The notes: generated by a model not told the origin, from the letters alone. A stretch of DNA of 64,000 nt from Firm-04 sp045591925 (GCA_045591925.1 JAZNTW010000052.1:13926-77925); one strand, 5' to 3'. Counted from the first letter of the stretch, positions 1 through 9,945 are shown. Numbers and translations are program-made.

Positions 1-1
1 C

Positions 2-754
2 AAGAGCAGTAGCAATAACAACAATAACAACAACACCAATACCAGCACCCAGCAGCCGAATTCCGGCATGAACGCAAATGCAACCATGGTTTCCAACTTC
101 TCGGCAGGTCAGGCAGGCGATTTCTTCGCTTCCGATGGTTGGACAAACGGCAAGCCGTTCGACTGCTACTGGTACAAGCGCAATGCTTATATTCAGGATG
201 GCACGCTCCGTCTGATCATCGACCAGAAATGGAATGCAAACGACGGCAATCCGGACTGGATGCCTTCCTACTCCGGCGGCGAATTCCGTACCAATAATTT
301 CTACCACTACGGTTACTACGAGACCTCGATGAAGGCGATCAAGAATGACGGTGTTGTTTCCTCGTTCTTCACCTACACAGGTCCGAGCGATGTCGTAAAC
401 GGTCAGCAGAATCCCTGGGATGAGATCGACGTCGAAATCCTCGGCAAGGATACCACCAAGGCACAGCTCAACTACTACCGCAACGGCGTGGGCGGTCACG
501 AGAAGATGATCGACCTCGGCTTTGACGCGTCGCAGGATTTCCACAGATACGGCTTTAACTGGCAGCCCGGAAAGATCACATGGTATGTAGACGGCAAGGA
601 AGTCTGGTCGATGTCCGGTGATGTTCCGGTCACACCGAGCAAGATCATGATGAACGCATGGCCGGGCAAGACGGTTGACGAGTGGCTCAAGCCCTATAAC
701 GGCAACAAGCCGCTGACCGCTTATTACCAGTGGGTTACCTACAATAAGCAATAA
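2..754 (+). CDS. GH16 beta-glucanase (lichenase), 5' end cut by the window
   Basis: The reading frame is open from the left edge and runs to TAA at 752-754, so the true start lies upstream. The first residues form an Asn/Ser/Thr/Gln-rich linker (positions 2-67), so another module or signal peptide must come before it. The catalytic domain follows. The GH16 signature DEIDVEILG is at about 421-447, with the two catalytic glutamates of E-I-D-x-E. The sequence NFYHYGYYETSMKA and the Trp-rich C-terminal part (FNWQPGKITWYVDGK) match the lichenase-type jelly roll. Members cleave beta-1,3-1,4-glucans outside the cell. The protein ends right after the catalytic fold, so there is no C-terminal dockerin; one could lie upstream of the linker. 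The family call is firm; the exact substrate is inferred. Confidence 0.93.
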   Translation, partial: KSSSNNNNNNNTNTSTQQPNSGMNANATMVSNFSAGQAGDFFASDGWTNGKPFDCYWYKRNAYIQDGTLRLIIDQKWNANDGNPDWMPSYSGGEFRTNNFYHYGYYETSMKAIKNDGVVSSFFTYTGPSDVVNGQQNPWDEIDVEILGKDTTKAQLNYYRNGVGGHEKMIDLGFDASQDFHRYGFNWQPGKITWYVDGKEVWSMSGDVPVTPSKIMMNAWPGKTVDEWLKPYNGNKPLTAYYQWVTYNKQ

Positions 755-784
755 ATTCTGATTTCCTCCCCCACCTTATATCAC

Positions 785-826
785 AAAGCCACTTTTGATG
801 CGCTGTCAAAAGTGGCTTTGCGCTGT
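785..826 (+). terminator. Hairpin after the GH16 gene
   Basis: A perfect 14-bp stem (785-798 with 806-819) around a 7-base loop, followed by a short T-containing stretch, lies 30 bases after the GH16 stop. It probably ends that transcript. The T-tract is weak. Confidence 0.7.
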
Positions 827-850
827 TTTCGGGGCAGATGTTCTATATTG

Positions 851-890
851 CAAAATAAGTGCCTGAGAATTCGTTGGTTCTCAGGCACTT
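851..890 (-). terminator. Terminator of the cohesin-like lipoprotein gene
   Basis: A 13-bp perfect stem (857-869 with 878-890). Read leftward it is followed by a T-rich tail (TATTTTG). It lies 26 bases past the stop codon of the leftward lipoprotein gene. Confidence 0.8.
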
Positions 891-916
891 GCTTTCATAC
901 ATTGTGATATTGCAGC

Positions 917-1861
917 TTAGTCGTCCAGTGTATTCGTGGTCAAGCGTGCGTGTTTACCAAGATCAGCACCGGCGCCTGCTTCGTTGATCACGATCGCATT
1001 GTCATCATAGTGCATACGAATGACAAATGCAACGAGACCAGGGTTGTTTTCTATGAGCAGCTTCATTCTGACAGTCTCACCCGGCTGTGCGCTGATCGTC
1101 TCCGGTCTCAGCGTCATCTCGGTTCCGGTTGCCGGAACTTCCGGCTGATCGGTATTGACGCAGACATAACCCGGAATGAACTTGACTGCATCCAGCTTTG
1201 CTGCATTCTCATCGGTATTTGCGCTGTAATTGGAAAGATCTGCAAAATAAACCTCAACCGGATAAATACCGTTCGGTGTATTTTCCTTTACCTGAATCTC
1301 AAATTCCAGCAGGCTGCCGTCAAAGACAAAGTCCTGTTTCTTGGAAATATCGAGCCAATATGCCTGATAGGTCTTGATACTCGGCGTATAGTCCTTTTCA
1401 TAGAGCGCAGCATTGGTCTCACCGGTATAAAGCTCTGTCGCTTCACTGCCGTTTGCCTCTGTCACAACAACACCATTGATATCGGTTTTCGCAACATAGA
1501 CGCTGCCGTCCTCTGCACGCTTCGTCGAAACAACAGGCTCGTCATCAAGCAGCTCCGGTGTTTCAAACACCAGCTTGTGGTTCTGTGCGCCATTTTCATC
1601 AATTACAACATCGTCGGTATTGATTTCAACGCTGTCCTCGTTGTTGGCAGCCTTACTGCTGCTGTCGGAGTCCGCAGAATCCGCATTGCCCTTGCTGCTC
1701 TCGGCATTGCTGCTTTCTTCATTGCTGCTCTCATTAGCGGAATCGCTGACCTCTGCCGTTGATTCATCACCGGACGGGATCTTCTCGCCGCAGGAAAAAG
1801 CAGGCAATGTCATCGCGACTGCAAGCAGTGCAGCCAAAAGTCTTTTATTCATATGCTTCAT
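917..1861 (-). CDS. Secreted lipoprotein with cohesin-like sequence
   Basis: 314 residues. The start at 1861 has AGGGAG seven bases upstream. Residues 1-24 are a lipoprotein-type signal ending in Cys24, although the -3 position is Ala rather than Leu. Residues 30-75 are a Ser/Asn/Glu/Asp-rich surface linker. Residues about 150-235 (YQAYWLDISKKQDFVF, then FEIQVKENTPNGIYPVEVYF and GYVCV) resemble the second half of a ruminococcal cohesin or scaffoldin module. Residues about 248-300 (ISAQPGETVRMKLLIENNPG, then FVIRMHYDD) resemble the first half of a cohesin, but the protein stops about 90 residues before a normal cohesin would end. It could be a permuted domain, a truncated scaffoldin, or a surface protein unrelated to dockerin binding. 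The surface location is well supported. The binding role is inference. Confidence 0.75.
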   Translation of the reverse strand: MKHMNKRLLAALLAVAMTLPAFSCGEKIPSGDESTAEVSDSANESSNEESSNAESSKGNADSADSDSSSKAANNEDSVEINTDDVVIDENGAQNHKLVFETPELLDDEPVVSTKRAEDGSVYVAKTDINGVVVTEANGSEATELYTGETNAALYEKDYTPSIKTYQAYWLDISKKQDFVFDGSLLEFEIQVKENTPNGIYPVEVYFADLSNYSANTDENAAKLDAVKFIPGYVCVNTDQPEVPATGTEMTLRPETISAQPGETVRMKLLIENNPGLVAFVIRMHYDDNAIVINEAGAGADLGKHARLTTNTLDD

Positions 1862-1937
1862 GTTAAACTCCCTTCAGGATTTCTGTATCAGAATTGCTCC
1901 TCTTCGAAATTACCGTGCCGTACACACGTTCAATATA

Positions 1938-1966
1938 ATTATACACTTTTACCGCCCAAAAGTCAA
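1938..1966 (-). promoter_or_regulatory. Promoter of the lipoprotein gene
   Basis: Read leftward: TTGACT (1966-1961), a 17-base spacer, then TATAAT (1943-1938). It lies 77 bases before the start codon, leaving a leader of about 70 bases. Confidence 0.75.
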
Positions 1967-2021
1967 GTGAAATTCTTGTGACATTCCGGTATCAGTTTGA
2001 TAACAAGCAGAAATCCTTGCA

Positions 2022-2741
2022 TCAAAGCGCTGCAAATACAGCGCCGATCTTTTCGTGCAGCACGAGGTTTGCAGAGCTGTCAAAGGGCGTTGGGTCGCGG
2101 TTGACCAGCGCAAGCACCTTGCCCTTGAAATAGTGAACCAGACCGGCTGCCGGATAGACCGCAAGCGAAGTGCCGCCAATGATCATCATATCCGCCTCAC
2201 GGATGCAGCGCACAGCCTCCGTCATCACAGCGTCATCGAGCGACTCCTCATAAAGCACAACGTCCGGCTTGATTCGTCCGCCGCAATCCGTACAGCAAGG
2301 CACGCCGCTGCTTTCCTTGATAACGCCGACATCGTATCGCTTGCCGCATTTCATGCAGGTATTCCGCAGCACGCTGCCGTGCAGCTCCAGAACCTTTTTG
2401 CTGCCTGCCGCCTGATGCAGACCATCAATATTTTGCGTGATGACGGCATTGAGCTTCCCCTGCTGCTCCCATTCCGCGAGCTTTTTGTGTGCAGCATTCG
2501 GCTTTGCGTCAAGGCAGAGCATCTTATCACGGTAAAACCGGTAAAACATCTCCGGATTCCGCATAAAAAATGTATGGCTGAGAATGGTTTCCGGCGGAAC
2601 GTCATAATTCTGATTATACAGCCCGTCTACGCTCCGGAAATCAGGGATTCCGCTTTCCGTGGATACGCCTGCGCCACCGAAAAATACGATCGTTTTCGAT
2701 TCTTTGACCGCCTGACGAAGCTGTTCGATTGTCGCTGTCAT
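2022..2741 (-). CDS. cobB: Sir2-family NAD-dependent protein deacylase
   Basis: 239 residues, the usual bacterial sirtuin length. It removes acyl groups from lysines, using NAD+ and producing nicotinamide. The NAD-binding motif GAGVSTESGIPDFRS is at residues 23-37, TQNIDGLH at 102-109 and the catalytic His at 121. A zinc site is formed by Cys129/Cys132 and Cys150/Cys153, and a C-terminal GGTSLAVYPA motif is present. The gene starts 20 bases after the addA stop on the same strand, so it is probably the last gene of the addB-addA transcript. The family is certain; which acyl group it prefers cannot be read from the sequence. Confidence 0.95.
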   Translation of the reverse strand: MTATIEQLRQAVKESKTIVFFGGAGVSTESGIPDFRSVDGLYNQNYDVPPETILSHTFFMRNPEMFYRFYRDKMLCLDAKPNAAHKKLAEWEQQGKLNAVITQNIDGLHQAAGSKKVLELHGSVLRNTCMKCGKRYDVGVIKESSGVPCCTDCGGRIKPDVVLYEESLDDAVMTEAVRCIREADMMIIGGTSLAVYPAAGLVHYFKGKVLALVNRDPTPFDSSANLVLHEKIGAVFAAL

Positions 2742-2761
2742 ATCAATTCAACCTCCATTGC

Positions 2762-5700
2762 TTACAGTGTCACCGGAATGGATTTGCAAAGTGCAACCGC
2801 GTAGAGCCAGCAGCCGCGAACCGGCTTCTTCATCAGCAGACTCAGCGCCTCGGCATAGAGCCGGATCTGCTCGGTATACGCCTCCAGCAATGCCGCTTCA
2901 TTTTTTCCGGTATCCGTTTTATAGTCCACCAGAACAATGCCGTCCTGTTCCTCAAACACCAAGTCCATAATGCCCGTCACCATGCCATCTGTCTCGGCAT
3001 AATCCGCGCCGATTTGCGCCAAGGGTCCATCCAGCTGCAAATCACAGATGCGTACCATAAATTTCTGTTCACGCCAGATATGCAGTGCATTCCGTATCCG
3101 CTGATACAGCTCCGATTGGAAGAAATCGGCAATTTTGCTTTCCATGACCGCCGCAGCCTGCCGTGCAGACAATCTGCCAAGCGCACGGCATCTCTCGATT
3201 TCTGCCGATAAATCCGAAGCTGCTGCTTCAAAATCCGCATACTGCATGAACGTATGCACCGCCGTACCGCGCTCCGAGCCGGTCATTTTACTGCCGCTGC
3301 TCCGAAACTGCGGTTTCTGAAGCGGCGCGTCGAAGTCCTCTTTCTTTGCAAGCTCCGATACGCCGTATTTTGCGGTTAGGGCAGCCAGTCTCCCGTCATA
3401 TTCCCATGCGCACTGTGCAGCAAGCGTTTCCGTCAATTTGAAATCGGGCAGAATCGACTCTGTGTCCTGCAATTCCTGTGCAGCCGTCTCTGCCGCTTCG
3501 GGCGTAACCGTCCATACAGCGACCGGCAATGGCGGTAATTCTGCCGCGCCGCAGTCTATCGCTAGCTCACGCCGCATCTGCTCGCAGGATGTATTCCGAA
3601 TCAGTGCCATAAACAGCCAATCTGCAAAGCAGCCCACTCTGCCGACGCGCGAAGCGGATATGCCGTCTCCGGAAGCCTGCAAATACGCCTCCGGTGCAAT
3701 GACATTCGCGCAGCGGCTATCGGTATACGCAAGCGGCAGGATCAGATATTCCCGCGCACGCGTCAGCGCAACATAAAGCAAACGCATTTCCTCGCTGACC
3801 ATTTCTGTGCGATTTTTCTGATAAATCAACGTCCATGGGAGCGATTTGCCCTTGCTGATCGTTTCCGGGTCATGAAGCTGGAAGCCGACGCCGAGCTTGC
3901 TGTGATATTGTACGATTTCGGACGCGTCCTTATTGGAAAAGCCATGATCTGCATCCGCAAGGATCACAAACGGCGCCTCCAAGCCCTTGGACGCATGAAC
4001 GCTCTTGATTTGTACGACATTCTCCGTGCCTGCCGGAACGCTGCCGGCGGTTAAGTCCTCGCCGCGATCCCGGATCGCATCCAGATATCGTAGAAATGCG
4101 GAAAGTCCGCCGCCGCGGTTTTCCTCGAATGTCCTTGCATATGCCGTCAGCGCGCGGAGATTTGCCTTTTTCTGTGCGCCGCCAGCCGACATCTGCATCA
4201 TACCAAGAAAATCCGTCTGCCGATAAATCCGTCGAATCAGCTGCTCCGGTGTGTCCATCGCAGAAAAATTCCGCATCGCATCAAGAAACTCTGTCAGCAC
4301 ACGGCATTTTTCCGTCAATTCCGGTGCATTCTCTGTCATTTCCTCATCGGCACGAATCCGCAGCATTGCCTGGAATAATTGCAGCTTCGGCGCATAGAGC
4401 CGCACCTGTATGAGTTCATCCACCGTGAAACCGAACATCGGCGAAAGCATCGCAGAAGCAATCGGCACCTCCGGCAGCGGATTGTCAATCGCGCGCAGCA
4501 AATCAATCAGCAGCAGAATCTCCGGCGACTGCAAATAATCCTCATGCTCCGCACCCGTTACCGGAATACCGGCTTTCTCAAGCGCCGCAGCATATGCCGG
4601 CATTCTCGTTTTATAGCGCATCAGAATCAGGAAATCACGCGGCTCGCAGGGGCGCGGCTCACCGTCTTTACCCTGCACGAGCGTCTGATGCGCCAGATGC
4701 CACGCAATCCGCGCCGCAATCGCATCCGGCTCGGTTCGGGTTTCCTCGCCGGTCTGCGGCAAAAGCATGATCTCCGTGCTGCGCCGATGTGCAAAATATT
4801 TCGCGCCCCGTACAAGCGCCTGCGTATCATCATAACCAATTTCACCGACCTGCTCGGACATCATCTGCGAAAATACATGGTTGATGACCGTGACGACCTC
4901 CTCGGCACTGCGGAAATTCATATTCAGATGAATACAGGTATTTTCGGTCAGCATCGGGGCAACATACGGCGCACCCTCGCGCATGGCACGATAAAAATTC
5001 TCCGGATTCGCATTGCGGAAACGATAGATACACTGCTTACTGTCTCCGACTACAAATAGATTTGAGCCGTACCGTTCCGCGCTGCCGCCGCGTGACAGCA
5101 TCCGGAAAATCAAATCCTGCGTATTATCCGCATCCTGAAATTCATCAATCATAATGCAGACATATTGCTCTGAAAGCTGCTCGGCAAGCGGTGTTTTGCA
5201 AATCGTGCCGTCCGGCAGACGCTCAGCCAGAAGCGATAACGCAAGCCGCATCGCATCATTAAAGGTTACGCCGTTCCGTTCACGCTTGCGCTCGGTATAC
5301 CGTTCATCGAGTTCGCGCACCAGCTCCGAGAGCAGCAGCAGCAATTCCGCATGACGGCTGATATCCTGCTCAGCAAATTGCAGCGGTATCGCCCATGTTT
5401 TCGCAATTTTCTCATATAGTGCCTTGGCATAATTCCGCAGGGCGCGAACGGTCATTTTTTCACTATCAAATTCGCCCTTTTTGCGCGGCAGCGTATTCAG
5501 CGTGCCAAACAGATTGGGCTTCAGCATCTTGCCGATTTCTGCGCAATTCTCCGTTGCAAGCGCGTCTGCAACCGCAAGAATATTCTGCTGCTCCGTGCGC
5601 AGCAGGGCAACAGATTTTTCCGAATTCATCTGCTCAGCAAGCGCAATCGCAGGCGGATAACACGATAGAACCTCCTCGATGCTCTCCCTGATCATCGCAA

Positions 5701-6334
5701 GCGCATCCCGACAAAGTGCATCCGGCAACGCGTATTTTCGTGCGGATTCGGCAAGCATGGCTTCACCAAACGGCTCTAATTCCGTCAGTCCATGCAGAGA
5801 AATCAGCAGCCGTTCCAGCGGCGCATCATCATGACCGCAAAACGCGTCAAACAGCAGCTTTTGCTGCGATGCAGCAGTCTCATCCGCAGCGGCACGTACA
5901 CTCAATGCCTCCATCACATCCGCAGCCGCCTGCGCACGCAGCTCATCTGCCTCACTCTGCTCCATGATCCGGAAATTTGCCGAGAGGTCAAGCTGTGCAA
6001 AATGCGCACGCAAAAGCTGCAAACAAAAGCTGTGAATCGTTGAAATACTCGCACTTTGCAGCATAATCTGCTGCTGCCGAAGCCATGTATTTTCGGGGTC
6101 GGCAAGGATTTTTTTGGAGAGCGCACGATTCAGACGCGTGCGCACCTCGCCAGCCGCATCATTGGTAAAGGTCACAACGACCATTTTCTCTGCCGGATAT
6201 GCCGGTTCCTCCAGCAGACGAATCAAGCGTTCCACCAAAACTGAGGTTTTTCCGCTGCCAGCCGCCGCACTGACGACGACAGACGCGCCGCGCGCAAGAA
6301 TCGCCGCTTCCTGTTCGGGTGTCCATTGGCTCAT
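2762..6334 (-). CDS. addA: ATP-dependent helicase/nuclease subunit A (AddA)
   Basis: 1190 residues, normal for the family. AddA is the UvrD-type helicase and nuclease half of the AddAB complex, which resects double-strand breaks and loads RecA. Walker A (AAAGSGKT) is at residues 23-30. The DEFQD Walker B box lies near residue 395, and SVHASKGLEAPFV and LLYVALTRA are later UvrD-family motifs. The RecB-type nuclease centre VDYKTDTGK is near residue 1137. The start overlaps the addB stop by four bases (ATGA), which implies coupled translation. Confidence 0.97.
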   Translation of the reverse strand: MSQWTPEQEAAILARGASVVVSAAAGSGKTSVLVERLIRLLEEPAYPAEKMVVVTFTNDAAGEVRTRLNRALSKKILADPENTWLRQQQIMLQSASISTIHSFCLQLLRAHFAQLDLSANFRIMEQSEADELRAQAAADVMEALSVRAAADETAASQQKLLFDAFCGHDDAPLERLLISLHGLTELEPFGEAMLAESARKYALPDALCRDALAMIRESIEEVLSCYPPAIALAEQMNSEKSVALLRTEQQNILAVADALATENCAEIGKMLKPNLFGTLNTLPRKKGEFDSEKMTVRALRNYAKALYEKIAKTWAIPLQFAEQDISRHAELLLLLSELVRELDERYTERKRERNGVTFNDAMRLALSLLAERLPDGTICKTPLAEQLSEQYVCIMIDEFQDADNTQDLIFRMLSRGGSAERYGSNLFVVGDSKQCIYRFRNANPENFYRAMREGAPYVAPMLTENTCIHLNMNFRSAEEVVTVINHVFSQMMSEQVGEIGYDDTQALVRGAKYFAHRRSTEIMLLPQTGEETRTEPDAIAARIAWHLAHQTLVQGKDGEPRPCEPRDFLILMRYKTRMPAYAAALEKAGIPVTGAEHEDYLQSPEILLLIDLLRAIDNPLPEVPIASAMLSPMFGFTVDELIQVRLYAPKLQLFQAMLRIRADEEMTENAPELTEKCRVLTEFLDAMRNFSAMDTPEQLIRRIYRQTDFLGMMQMSAGGAQKKANLRALTAYARTFEENRGGGLSAFLRYLDAIRDRGEDLTAGSVPAGTENVVQIKSVHASKGLEAPFVILADADHGFSNKDASEIVQYHSKLGVGFQLHDPETISKGKSLPWTLIYQKNRTEMVSEEMRLLYVALTRAREYLILPLAYTDSRCANVIAPEAYLQASGDGISASRVGRVGCFADWLFMALIRNTSCEQMRRELAIDCGAAELPPLPVAVWTVTPEAAETAAQELQDTESILPDFKLTETLAAQCAWEYDGRLAALTAKYGVSELAKKEDFDAPLQKPQFRSSGSKMTGSERGTAVHTFMQYADFEAAASDLSAEIERCRALGRLSARQAAAVMESKIADFFQSELYQRIRNALHIWREQKFMVRICDLQLDGPLAQIGADYAETDGMVTGIMDLVFEEQDGIVLVDYKTDTGKNEAALLEAYTEQIRLYAEALSLLMKKPVRGCWLYAVALCKSIPVTL

Positions 6335-9300
6335 GCCTGTTCATCTCCTTTCCGCTGCGTATCAGAATCCAGAATTTGCTGCATTTCTTTTTTGACAGTA
6401 TCCTGCCGCTGCGGCTTGCGAATCCGGTCGGTATCCTCTGCCGTCAGACCGCAGATGCTGCTGTATTTGCAGTAGGTACAAGCATTTGCATAATAACCGC
6501 CGCCACCGCCCTGCATCGGACTGGGCGCAACCTCGCCCGAAAGAAAGGTTTCCGCGCAGCTCCGCACCAGTTCCTCTACATATTTGCGCAGTCGGGATAG
6601 CTGCTCCGGCGTAAAGACCTGCGAATCCTTTGTCAGCGTGAGCGTACCGGATGCCGCCGTTGCTTTTTCATCGAGCCTTGCCGGAATATAGACGCCGGCA
6701 AGCGCTTCCTCCATTTTTGAGAGAATATTCATATCGCGCAGCACAGTTCCGCTCATGCAGAAATATTCGCGCAGATAGGTTTCGGTATCCTTCATGCCCT
6801 CACGCTCCTGCGCCTCCGGCGTACTCGCCGGCATATACAGCACGCCGGCAGGCTTTGCATCCGGATACGCATTCGGATCATCCAGAAGCGCAAACAAATA
6901 CAGCAGCATTTGCAGATTCAAACCATAATAGACGTTTGCGAGCTTAAATTCTTTTTTGTGAAGTCCGGTTTTATAGTCCACAATACGAAGATATTGCTCA
7001 CCTGTCTGTGCGTCACCGGTAATATCCACGCGGTCAATTTTTCCATGCAGATAGAGCGTAACACCATTCGAGAGCGCCAGTGTATAGGGTGCAATGCCGG
7101 ATTCCTCGCCAAGCTGTCCGATCGTCAGCTCACAAGCATCGGTCGTGAATTGTGATTGCCGCATCTCGTCCTGCGTATGCCGGAGCAGATGATAGAGTCT
7201 GCCGGCAATCCGTCCGAACTGCTGAAGAAACCGCTGTGAACGGTTCTCTTTGCCGCCAAGCTGTGCCGTCATGAAATCCTCGGTACAGCGCTTGGCGTGG
7301 GCGCGCAGATCATCGGGGGTCATTGCAAGAAAATCCTCCCGATTCGGATATTCACGGAACAAACGCTCCATGCAGTCATGCACCATATTGCCGACATTCA
7401 GCGCGCTCAAATCCTTTTTCTCCGGACGATACAGCTTTAAATTATCCTTGCAGAAGCTCATAAACGGACACATGATCTTGTTTTCAATCTGCGTTGCGGA
7501 CATATACAGCTTTTTGCCGGTCAGTTGTCGGAGCAATGTTGGATTTTTCACATATAAACGAGAAAAATCAGACCGCCGGCGCAACCGCTCCATCCGCGCT
7601 GCCTCCGATGGTACAGCGTCCAGCATCGCCCGAACAGAAACGCGCTCGGTCTGCGACATTTCATAATCCTCAACAAAGCTGTAATACGCAGCCGCATTCG
7701 TAGATACGTAAAATTCTGCGCCCATTTGTGCGGCGTAAACAAAATGCGGTGCCTGCATGGTCAACGGGAGCAGACTGCGCACCTCCTCCAGAAGCGGTGA
7801 CGGGATCAGATGCTTGCCGTCCTCCGTTGCAAGCGGATAGCTCAGCCACAGCCGTTCCGATGCCGCCGATAAGGTTTTATAGACAATCAATCGTTCATCG
7901 GCGCAAAGATCGCGCACCGAACGCGACAGCTCTACGCCGCAGTGATCCAGCAAGGCGCGCTCCTGCTCCGAGAAAAATCCGCCGTCCTGAATATCTGCCG
8001 GAAATTTTCCCTCGTTGACGCCCATCACAAAGACCACCTTCGGTGCGTCATACCGCGCTGCCGCCGCACTCTGTACGGTAACTGCGTCAAGCGTCTGCGG
8101 CGGAACCGGAAGCTGATTGTTCCGCAGAACCGGCGTCAGCAAATCAAGCAGCTCCTGCGGTGTGAGTTCGGTATGTTCCAATGCCAGATACATCGCATCG
8201 AGAATATCCGTCATGTCTTTCCAGAGTCTCCGCATCGCTCTGCCGCCCGTGACATCGCCGCAGTCATGCAGTGCCTTTGCCGTCCGAACAACCGCGCGCG
8301 GAATATCCAGCTCCTCCATGCAGGTATAGAGCGCATTGCAAAGCTGCGCACCCGTTACGGTCTGCCCCTCGCGCAGCAAGCCGCTCCGATACATCTTCCG
8401 AATCGGCTGCATGATTTTTGCACGAAGCTGCTCCATTTCCTGTTCCGGATCAATTTCTATTGAAAACGGCTTTTCCCAAGCCGCACCCTCTATATCCCAG
8501 ATATATGCAAAATCCGTGAGCTTTGCCGTTTCGGTCGAGCCAAGCGGCACCAAGCCCGTTTTCAGCAGCGTCATGATTTGCTCGGTATCGATCCGGTGCA
8601 TCAGAGACAGCAGACAAACCGGCAGCTTCATCACCGCCGTATGCAGAACGCTTCGCCTTAAATCCATGAAATACGGGATTTTATAGCGGTCAAACGCCGC
8701 TTCGAGCAAGGAGCCGTAGCTGCTGAGATCGTGCATCACAACCATAATATCCTGCGCGCGCAGATTTCCCTGCATCAGAAGCTGTCGGATCTGTGCCGCG
8801 ACATATTCTGCCTCCAGCGTCATATCCCGCGCCTCGCAAATCGTCACGGCAGGCGCTTCCGCAAACGGCTTCTGCTGCAGCGCATACACATACCGGCTCA
8901 AATGTGCAAGCGAGGGCGACTGAAACCGATATTGCTCCGTCAGCAGAAGCGTATCGGTCTGGACATTATGTGATTTTGCGATTTTGCGCAATCTGCGCGC
9001 TGTTTGATTTACCGCGTCAAAGCGTGTGAAATCCGGCGCGTCAATATCATCCGAGCGCAGCGCGATCCAGACCTCTGCCGCATCGCGCAGCATCACATCC
9101 AGCATCAGGCATTGGTCGCCGGTAAAGGATTCAAATTCATCGAGGAAAATATGTGTGCCGCACATCAGCTGACTGCCATCCGCAGCAGCCGCCGCATGAA
9201 TCGGGTCACGCAGGGCGTCGCGCATTCCGCGCGCTTCCAGTTCTGACAGATAATCCGCATAAATACGTGCAATATCGTATAGTTTTTCCGAGAGAATGCC

Positions 9301-9747
9301 ATTCTCCCTTTCGGTATCCGCAGCCGCCTGAAACAGCGTTTCCGGTTCACTGCCGGACTGCATCAGTTCATCGAGCTGCTTGAGCATTTCCGGCAGAAAG
9401 GACGGCTTTTTCACCTGTGCGCCGTAAAACCGAAGCACTTTCTCTTTTTCGAGCCTCCGCAGAAGCTGATATAATATCACGATCTTTGCAACATGGTCAG
9501 CCGAATCGCGCGGTACGCTTGCAATATCAGACAAAATTTCCTCTGTCAGCATCTTGAAGCTGCCCGTTCTGAGCGCATTAAACCCGACTGCACCGAGCGC
9601 AGCGTAGAGTCGCTTGTCATAGGTATAGCTGAACGGCTCAGGCACAAGCGTCCGAACCGGATGTCCGGCCTGCGCTGTTTCACGGATTTTTCCGATCAGA
9701 TATTCGGATTTTCCGCAGCCTGCACCGCCGAGTATCAAATGCAGCAT
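6331..9747 (-). CDS. addB: ATP-dependent nuclease subunit B (AddB)
   Basis: 1138 residues. AddB is the partner of AddA; it supplies the second nuclease and recognises Chi. An N-terminal P-loop (GGAGCGKS) is at residues 7-14. The nuclease motif IVDYKTG is near residue 923. The four cysteines expected for the AddB iron-sulfur cluster are present: one near residue 760 (MCPF) and three near 1089-1098 (CTYCKYSSIC). It is the first gene of the leftward addB-addA-cobB operon. It has its own promoter 73 bases upstream. Confidence 0.96.
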   Translation of the reverse strand: MLHLILGGAGCGKSEYLIGKIRETAQAGHPVRTLVPEPFSYTYDKRLYAALGAVGFNALRTGSFKMLTEEILSDIASVPRDSADHVAKIVILYQLLRRLEKEKVLRFYGAQVKKPSFLPEMLKQLDELMQSGSEPETLFQAAADTERENGILSEKLYDIARIYADYLSELEARGMRDALRDPIHAAAAADGSQLMCGTHIFLDEFESFTGDQCLMLDVMLRDAAEVWIALRSDDIDAPDFTRFDAVNQTARRLRKIAKSHNVQTDTLLLTEQYRFQSPSLAHLSRYVYALQQKPFAEAPAVTICEARDMTLEAEYVAAQIRQLLMQGNLRAQDIMVVMHDLSSYGSLLEAAFDRYKIPYFMDLRRSVLHTAVMKLPVCLLSLMHRIDTEQIMTLLKTGLVPLGSTETAKLTDFAYIWDIEGAAWEKPFSIEIDPEQEMEQLRAKIMQPIRKMYRSGLLREGQTVTGAQLCNALYTCMEELDIPRAVVRTAKALHDCGDVTGGRAMRRLWKDMTDILDAMYLALEHTELTPQELLDLLTPVLRNNQLPVPPQTLDAVTVQSAAAARYDAPKVVFVMGVNEGKFPADIQDGGFFSEQERALLDHCGVELSRSVRDLCADERLIVYKTLSAASERLWLSYPLATEDGKHLIPSPLLEEVRSLLPLTMQAPHFVYAAQMGAEFYVSTNAAAYYSFVEDYEMSQTERVSVRAMLDAVPSEAARMERLRRRSDFSRLYVKNPTLLRQLTGKKLYMSATQIENKIMCPFMSFCKDNLKLYRPEKKDLSALNVGNMVHDCMERLFREYPNREDFLAMTPDDLRAHAKRCTEDFMTAQLGGKENRSQRFLQQFGRIAGRLYHLLRHTQDEMRQSQFTTDACELTIGQLGEESGIAPYTLALSNGVTLYLHGKIDRVDITGDAQTGEQYLRIVDYKTGLHKKEFKLANVYYGLNLQMLLYLFALLDDPNAYPDAKPAGVLYMPASTPEAQEREGMKDTETYLREYFCMSGTVLRDMNILSKMEEALAGVYIPARLDEKATAASGTLTLTKDSQVFTPEQLSRLRKYVEELVRSCAETFLSGEVAPSPMQGGGGGYYANACTYCKYSSICGLTAEDTDRIRKPQRQDTVKKEMQQILDSDTQRKGDEQA

Positions 9748-9819
9748 CGTATTTTCCTCCCTGCAAAGCTGAGTTCTCAGGCAATTTCACGCGAAAATCG
9801 CACCGTTTTCAATGATTTC

Positions 9820-9847
9820 ATTATAGCACACAGTTCACCAAAATGCA
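9820..9847 (-). promoter_or_regulatory. Promoter of the addBA operon
   Basis: Read leftward: TTGCAT (9847-9842), a 16-base spacer, then TATAAT (9825-9820). It faces away from the V-ATPase promoter in the same 368-base gap. Confidence 0.6.
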
Positions 9848-9916
9848 AGGGCGATGATGTGCAGAAGTCTGCACACCGCCGTTCGTTTTTTCAATTTTAA
9901 AATATGGTGATTGCTA

Positions 9917-9945
9917 TTGACTTTTCATATGAATTGGAGTATAAT
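9917..9945 (+). promoter_or_regulatory. Promoter of the V-ATPase operon
   Basis: TTGACT (9917-9922), a 17-base spacer and TATAAT (9940-9945). The leader to the first start codon at 10116 is about 165 bases and AT-rich. I saw no clear riboswitch or attenuator in it. Confidence 0.75.

Noticed and set aside
780..916. Possible frameshifted remainder of the cohesin-like protein
   Set aside because: The DNA after its stop is a terminator hairpin followed by the GH16 terminator, with no cohesin-like residues in any frame.
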